The position numbers and the translations under genes are program-made. Below, in pieces: positions 59,463-64,000 of a stretch of 64,000 nucleotides of DNA; position 1 is the stretch's first letter; each line of letters begins with the position of its first letter. The DNA comes from Liolophura sinensis (taxonomy: Eukaryota > Mollusca > Polyplacophora > Chitonida > Chitonidae), in the NCBI RefSeq assembly GCF_032854445.1, contig NC_088295.1, positions 48,967,385 to 49,031,384 of the forward strand, written 5' to 3'. Under the pieces are notes generated by a model. The model was given only the letters and a program-made list of their open reading frames with translations. It was not told the DNA's origin and did not search any database.

Positions 59463-62400
59463 ATGGACCACCTGGGTATATACAAGCTGTCGCTGCTGCT
59501 GGTAGTGGGACTGTCGACGAAACTGGTAGCTTCTCAGAGTAAGATTTCATCATTTCTTTTTATGCCAAAAACTATCTGACCTTAAAGAGGCGGTCAATAT
59601 GCTGTCATATTCTTGAAACATAACTGTCCTCATGTAAAACTTCCATCTGTCTTACACTGTCTTACAATACTGTATTTCACCTAAATTTTGGTATGTAAAA
59701 ATGTACTTTTGGTTGCATATAAACACCGTAACTGATTCCTTCGATGCAAAGTTTTGCCAATAAGAAATTAACAATTCGTTGAGTGATCTTATAAGGCAAG
59801 ACTTCAATCACGAATGAAGCAAAAGTGTCACGTGAGAAAAGCTAAACTTAAGGTGAAATAAAGTATCATTTAGCTTTGAATTGTGACTTCAACTGCTTCA
59901 TACAACAAAGTTCTAACAGGTTTTCCTTTCCGCCCATTGCAATAACGAGCGTAGAACCGTCGTGTAAATGAAACCTCTTGAGTAAAGCCCTGTTTCTATG
60001 GACATACAATTGCTTAGCGCATTCGTCACTGTTCTTTCGTCACTGTTCTGCGTTGACGACTGTACATCCCTGTATAATCTAATACCTTCATCAAACCACC
60101 CCAGCAAAATCCTTTCCCAATGTTTTAAAATGGGTCATATTTCATTGGCTCTGCACTACAGCGTGTGTTAAAGAAACACCGCAGCGTGCCTTATGTTATG
60201 AATTATCGTGCGAGTAATCGCTAAGCAATTGCCAATCCGTGGAAACAGCACATTGGTGTTAACTTTAAATCCAGTACACAAGTGTACGTCTTTCGCTTCC
60301 ACAAAATCTGAAGTGCCTTGTATTCTATTTGGTTATAACAAAACTCTATTTATGTTTACAGACGACACAAGATGGACATATATATGCCTAAGCACTGCAG
60401 TGACAGTGGCCTGTCCGGAGAGACACCTTTTCAACATAACCGATGCATCCGTAGCTTATAAAGCAGAATTCTGTCCCAGTAACCTCACTGATCCGGTGGA
60501 TTCTGTTGCTGATTGTTATGAATCTTACTCTGCAAAAGAGAATTTTGTATCTAACACACGTTTCCGGTGTAACGGTAGTCGTTTTTGTGACCTTCGCTTT
60601 GACCAAACTATTCTCCAAATGTGTGCTACTTCCAGTACGGCCAATTTTTTAGCCGTCAGTTACACATGTTACAATGGTGAGTATATATACAATATACTTT
60701 CTGACTTCTACTCTACTCAACAAAGTTAATGCCATGGCCTCCAATAATGTGTTGATAATAGCTGATTCTTTCCCTGCAAAAGGGATTTTTATATCTGGCA
60801 CACGCTTCCGGTGTAACGGTAGTCGTTTTTGTGACCTTGACTTTGACTCAAGTGTTCTCCAAACAATGTCCTACTTCCACTATGGCCAAATTTTTAGGCG
60901 TCAGTTACACATGTTACAATGGTGAGTATATAGACAAAATATTTTCTGACTTCCATTGTATGCAACAAAATTAATATCATGGTTTCCAGTAATGTGCTTT
61001 TCAACATCTTACAAAACTGTGCACATTTATCTGTTCTAAATGTGGAAGAAAAACACATTTTAATTGAAAATAGAAAGTTCCAAATCTAAAATAATAGTAA
61101 CAATGACAGTCTCACGTGTCATGCATAACAATATCAGAATAATAAAATTAGCTAAATCAGATAACACTTCGTTATTACAAGTACAGTTTTGTCTGCTGTA
61201 TTTCCAGAAAATATTGTTTGCCGCCGTTTCAGTATATGTTTTCTTTTTCCTTTTTATTAAGTATTATCTCTTTTCCTTTCAAGACATTTTTGCGTGTTGC
61301 TCCTCTACTTCATTTTGATTCGAACATTCTTACTATCGTTTATCAATACCTGATGCCTTTTCAGCATATGGTGTTTGGTGGCTTTATGAATATTAGGATG
61401 ACAATGACGCCTGTTAGCAGATGATAAAACAATGTTATTTTGATCTTTAATTTTCCCTCAGATCCGAATCCTCCTACAACTACCCAGTTAACAAAGACAC
61501 CAAACAGTACAGTCCCGGCATCCCCACAGCCTACAACAGCCGCTTCTGCTACAGAACCCTTCCCATACATCAGTGAGTTTCTCTCTTTATATGTATAGTT
61601 TTGAATGTCTTGCGATACTTCCATATAAATTCGTTAAATAAAGAGAACAAATGATGATTACTGTCTGTCGACTTGTGTGAAAGTGACCGCTTCATTTGAT
61701 GGATCCTCTGGAAAGGCCACCAATGAGAAGCCCGGTTGATTCGCCTGCAATTTCTTCACAGGTGGTTTTCTCCAGGATTCACCAGTCTTTCTTCATTCAG
61801 TAACTTGAAAGCCATCATACAAGTGAAATGTTTGTCCGTTCGACGTATAACACCAATCAAATTCTGTAATCCATGTTTCAGTATACCAAATAAGTCTGAG
61901 TGGGCTTTGTACGAGAGTGTTGTCTAAAACTTCGGTTTGTCCTTTTCGACAAATTCCAATCTTGATTCCTCCACCCACCAATCTTAACATCGGGTCTAAG
62001 ACGTTAATATCTTCATGTTAATGGCTCCCGTCAGGGAAAAAATCTTGTTCATGGCCTTAAATAACAGTCAGAAAATTTAATAAATAAATAATGGCTCGTC
62101 AACTTGCTGAGGGCAAGAGCTTCTTGACACTTTGTCAAGTTTGCACATAATACCTCTGTCACATTTTAAATCACATTTTGGACAATCCCCACCTATGTTC
62201 GTCCATCCATCACTGTTACACGGTCAGAGGGACATTGTTCCTGGGTTGTTTATTGCCCAAGTATCATTAAAAGTACAAGTGTACCTAGGCCTTATGACCA
62301 TAATATGGCTGAAGTATGGCCAATGTGGTGTTCAACTCAAATGATCCCTTCATTCCTTGCTGTTTCAGTTCCGATCGCTGTGGCGGCTGGAGCTACTCTG

Positions 62401-63714
62401 GGACTTATTCTAATCATCTGTATTATAATCTGCTGTATATGGTAAGCAGCGCAGTAGAAGTTGTCATGCTAATCTCATTCCAGGGGAACATCAGTTCTGA
62501 TATCAGTTTTCATTTGCATACATTTCATCCGTGGAAAGAAATTACGGCATGTTAAACCTTATATTATTACTTTGTTGTGTTTTTTGCAGTATGTTGCTGT
62601 TTGTTTTTGTATGTTTGTCTTTTTCTTTTTTTTTTTTTTGAATTTTTCCTGAGCTTATTCTGAGCACAGATATTATCGGCAACAATGAATCAAAAACTGT
62701 GCCAATATTGTCAACAGGAAGAGTCCTTTTAGGGGTGAAGTTCAAGTCGTGCTTTTTACTGTTGAAAACATTAAGTGTGTTTCGATGTTTTGTCAAACCA
62801 GGATTGCCACATTCTAAAAACTAATGTCGTAAATTTAAAATAAAGCTTTTTCTGAGTGACCTCACAATAGATTGTTATTTGAACATAGTATTATGTTACA
62901 GACAACGCAGTATCCTTTGCATCGACAAAAGAACAAGACCTGTAAAACATAATAGTTTGTAGCGATATGCCATCTCTCAGAAAACATAGCCTGTCATTTT
63001 AGCAGATTATTTTCTAGTGTGCATTCGACTGCTTTGCCGTGTTCTGTTGCTTCAACATACCTATTGTTTCACAGGCGTAACCGAGGCAAAACGAGTATAG
63101 ATCGTCCAGATGTCAGGAAAGAGAGCGTCACAGAAGTGAACATCGTCAAGAGAGGTGACGACAACAGGGTGAAAACAGCGCCCAGATTCAAAGAGGATTC
63201 CAACTGGAACCGTCCTGATCTCACCCCCAGCACTTTTGACGACAATGGACAAGTAGAAAATCCATCCTACCCTCAAGGCCTTTACGCGCTTCCTCATAAG
63301 AGCGCTAAGGCGGCAGTCGTTACCATAGAGACGGAGGAGCCCCAACCGCCTTCTCATTACGAGACAGTCTCACCCGAGAACGAGACGTCTCCGGGAAAGC
63401 CTCTAATCAGACAGAACTATGAAAAAGCTAAGCTGAGCAACGAGGGTTCAACCTACACCAACGTGGCTTTCACCCCCGATGACGTCAGTGATGACGAGGG
63501 TTCTCACGATCCCGATAAAAACTCTCCTCCTGGCGGAAATCGCGTCAGATTTGCTCCCGACGACGAATACACCGGCAGAGGGAGTCCGGACGGTGGTCAT
63601 TCTGAGCAGGTCACACTGCGCGAGGGTCTCTCCGAGGACAGGGACAAGGTGATCAGTGGAATGTACGCTAAGGTCAATAAGCAAGGGGTACAACTAAAAG
63701 AGGACCCTATGTAA
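59463..63714 (+). CDS. SUEL-lectin single-pass receptor 3 with long ITIM-like tail
   Basis: Five exons: 59463-59538, 60362-60676, 61462-61572, 62369-62441, 63075-63714, phases 1-1-1-2, 404 residues. Signal peptide 1-24 (LSLLLVVGLSTKLVAS). The SUEL domain (26-130) differs from that of receptor 2 at about nine residues. Thr/Pro stalk 131-167; span about 168-191 (GLILIICIIICCIW). The tail keeps blocks of receptor 2 (EEPQPPSHYETV, NYEKAKLSNE, YTNVAFTPDDV) but adds VKTAPRFKEDSNW, found also in receptor 1, and a 70-residue C-terminal extension. Y287 (SHYETV) and Y319 (STYTNV, also YxN) fit the ITIM consensus; Y389 (MYAKV) is YxxV. RVRF at 348-351 fits the PP1-docking RVxF pattern. Probable role: surface lectin receptor signalling through SH2 proteins (inferred). 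No AATAAA was seen before the window end. Confidence 0.88.
59930..59998 (+). mobile_element. SINE 3' end remnant
   Basis: 'ccattgcaataacgagcgta', 'tcgtgtaaatgaaa' and 'cctcttgagtaaagcc' recall the family A tail in diverged form. It lies in intron 1 of receptor 3. Confidence 0.4.
60761..60921 (+). pseudogene. Broken duplicate of the 3' half of the SUEL exon (receptor 3)
   Basis: Aligns with the second half of exon 60362-60676 from GCTGATT onward, with CNGSRFCDLDFD preserved and an intact ATGGTGAGT donor. A small internal deletion and a one-base insertion near CTCCAAACAATG shift the frame. The placement matches that of the copy in receptor 2, so the partial duplication came before the gene duplication. 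Confidence 0.8.
61775..61870 (+). mobile_element. SINE family A 3' remnant
   Basis: 'gccatcatacaagtgaaatg' followed by 'cgacgtataacaccaatcaa' is a degraded copy of the family A tail, in intron 3 of receptor 3. Confidence 0.5.
62835..63022. mobile_element. Possible foldback (MITE-like) remnant, copy 4
   Basis: The right end CATTTTAGCAGATTATTTTC and TAGTGTGC resembles the right end of the copy at 44545-44767. An internal 'catagtattatgttaca' also fits. The left end is weak. It lies just upstream of the tail exon of receptor 3. Confidence 0.35.
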
Positions 63715-64000
63715 ATACTGATGAAATAGATGTAAATGTGTCATATATGGGAAAGACTGTAATGTCTGTCCTGCAGTCAGTGTTGGTAAACGCTCCAGAA
63801 TTGCTTGAAATAGTTTGACAACTCTGTCTTGTTTTCTTGATTTGTCATATTCCATGTACATGGTTCAACCAGCAGAGAACCCAATGTAAATATATCCAAG
63901 ATGGCAAACACTGGACTAGGCATTCTGTGGTTAATACTGGTAAGCGTTCTAGAACAGTTCGAAACTGTTGTGCAACTGTCGGGGAGTATCGTGTTGTGTC
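63715..64000 (+). other. 3' flank of receptor 3 with a diverged tandem duplication
   Basis: 'gttggtaaacgctccagaat' near 63782 recurs as 'actggtaagcgttctagaac' near 63937, and matching continues through TTGACAACTCTGTC against TTGTGCAACTGTC, a period of about 155 bp. This is probably the 3' UTR. Confidence 0.45.

Overview
The window is animal nuclear DNA, most likely from a mollusc or another lophotrochozoan. Genes are split into short exons with GT-AG introns. Non-coding DNA is AT-rich and full of minisatellites and foldback elements. Two tRNA-derived SINE types recur; one carries the 'tattcttgagtacggcg' tail with (AAAT)n, the other ends in CACTCACTCACTC, as in molluscan V-SINE-like elements. 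Species was not determined. All gene models are hand-spliced from reading frame, splice consensus and phase.

Layout. 0-1.6 kb: two exons of a C-type lectin domain on the minus strand, with a minisatellite plus a SINE in the intron. 2.7-6.1 kb: a plus-strand single-pass membrane protein I do not recognise, preceded by a cluster of CRE-like sites. 7.3-9.95 kb: a decayed LINE whose 3' coding end is split by about 32 copies of a 43-bp minisatellite. 10-15.5 kb: non-coding, with SINE pieces and a long (AT)n. 15.55-16.43 kb: the last two exons (membrane span and cytoplasmic tail) of a minus-strand receptor-like gene. 17-35.7 kb: no gene I can support, mainly SINEs, foldback elements and a complex tandem array.

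The main content is at 35.7-63.7 kb: three tandem plus-strand genes of the same build. Each has a signal-peptide exon, one cysteine-rich exon that matches (genes 2 and 3) or resembles (gene 1) a galactose/rhamnose-binding SUEL lectin domain, a short Thr/Pro stalk exon, a membrane-span exon and one exon for the whole cytoplasmic tail. Intron phases are 1-1-1-2 in all three. The tails of genes 2 and 3 carry several tyrosines in ITIM-like or other SH2-type contexts; gene 1 has instead a long Ser/Pro/Arg-rich tail with 35-residue repeats. The minus-strand fragment at 15.5 kb has the same phase pattern for its last two exons and may be a distant fourth member.

Inferred working picture: a locus of lectin-type surface receptors with tyrosine-signalling tails, still expanding by tandem duplication and probably exon homogenisation. 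The lectin exons of genes 2 and 3 are about 95% identical by hand count, while their tails have diverged and each gene carries a broken copy of the 3' half of the lectin exon.
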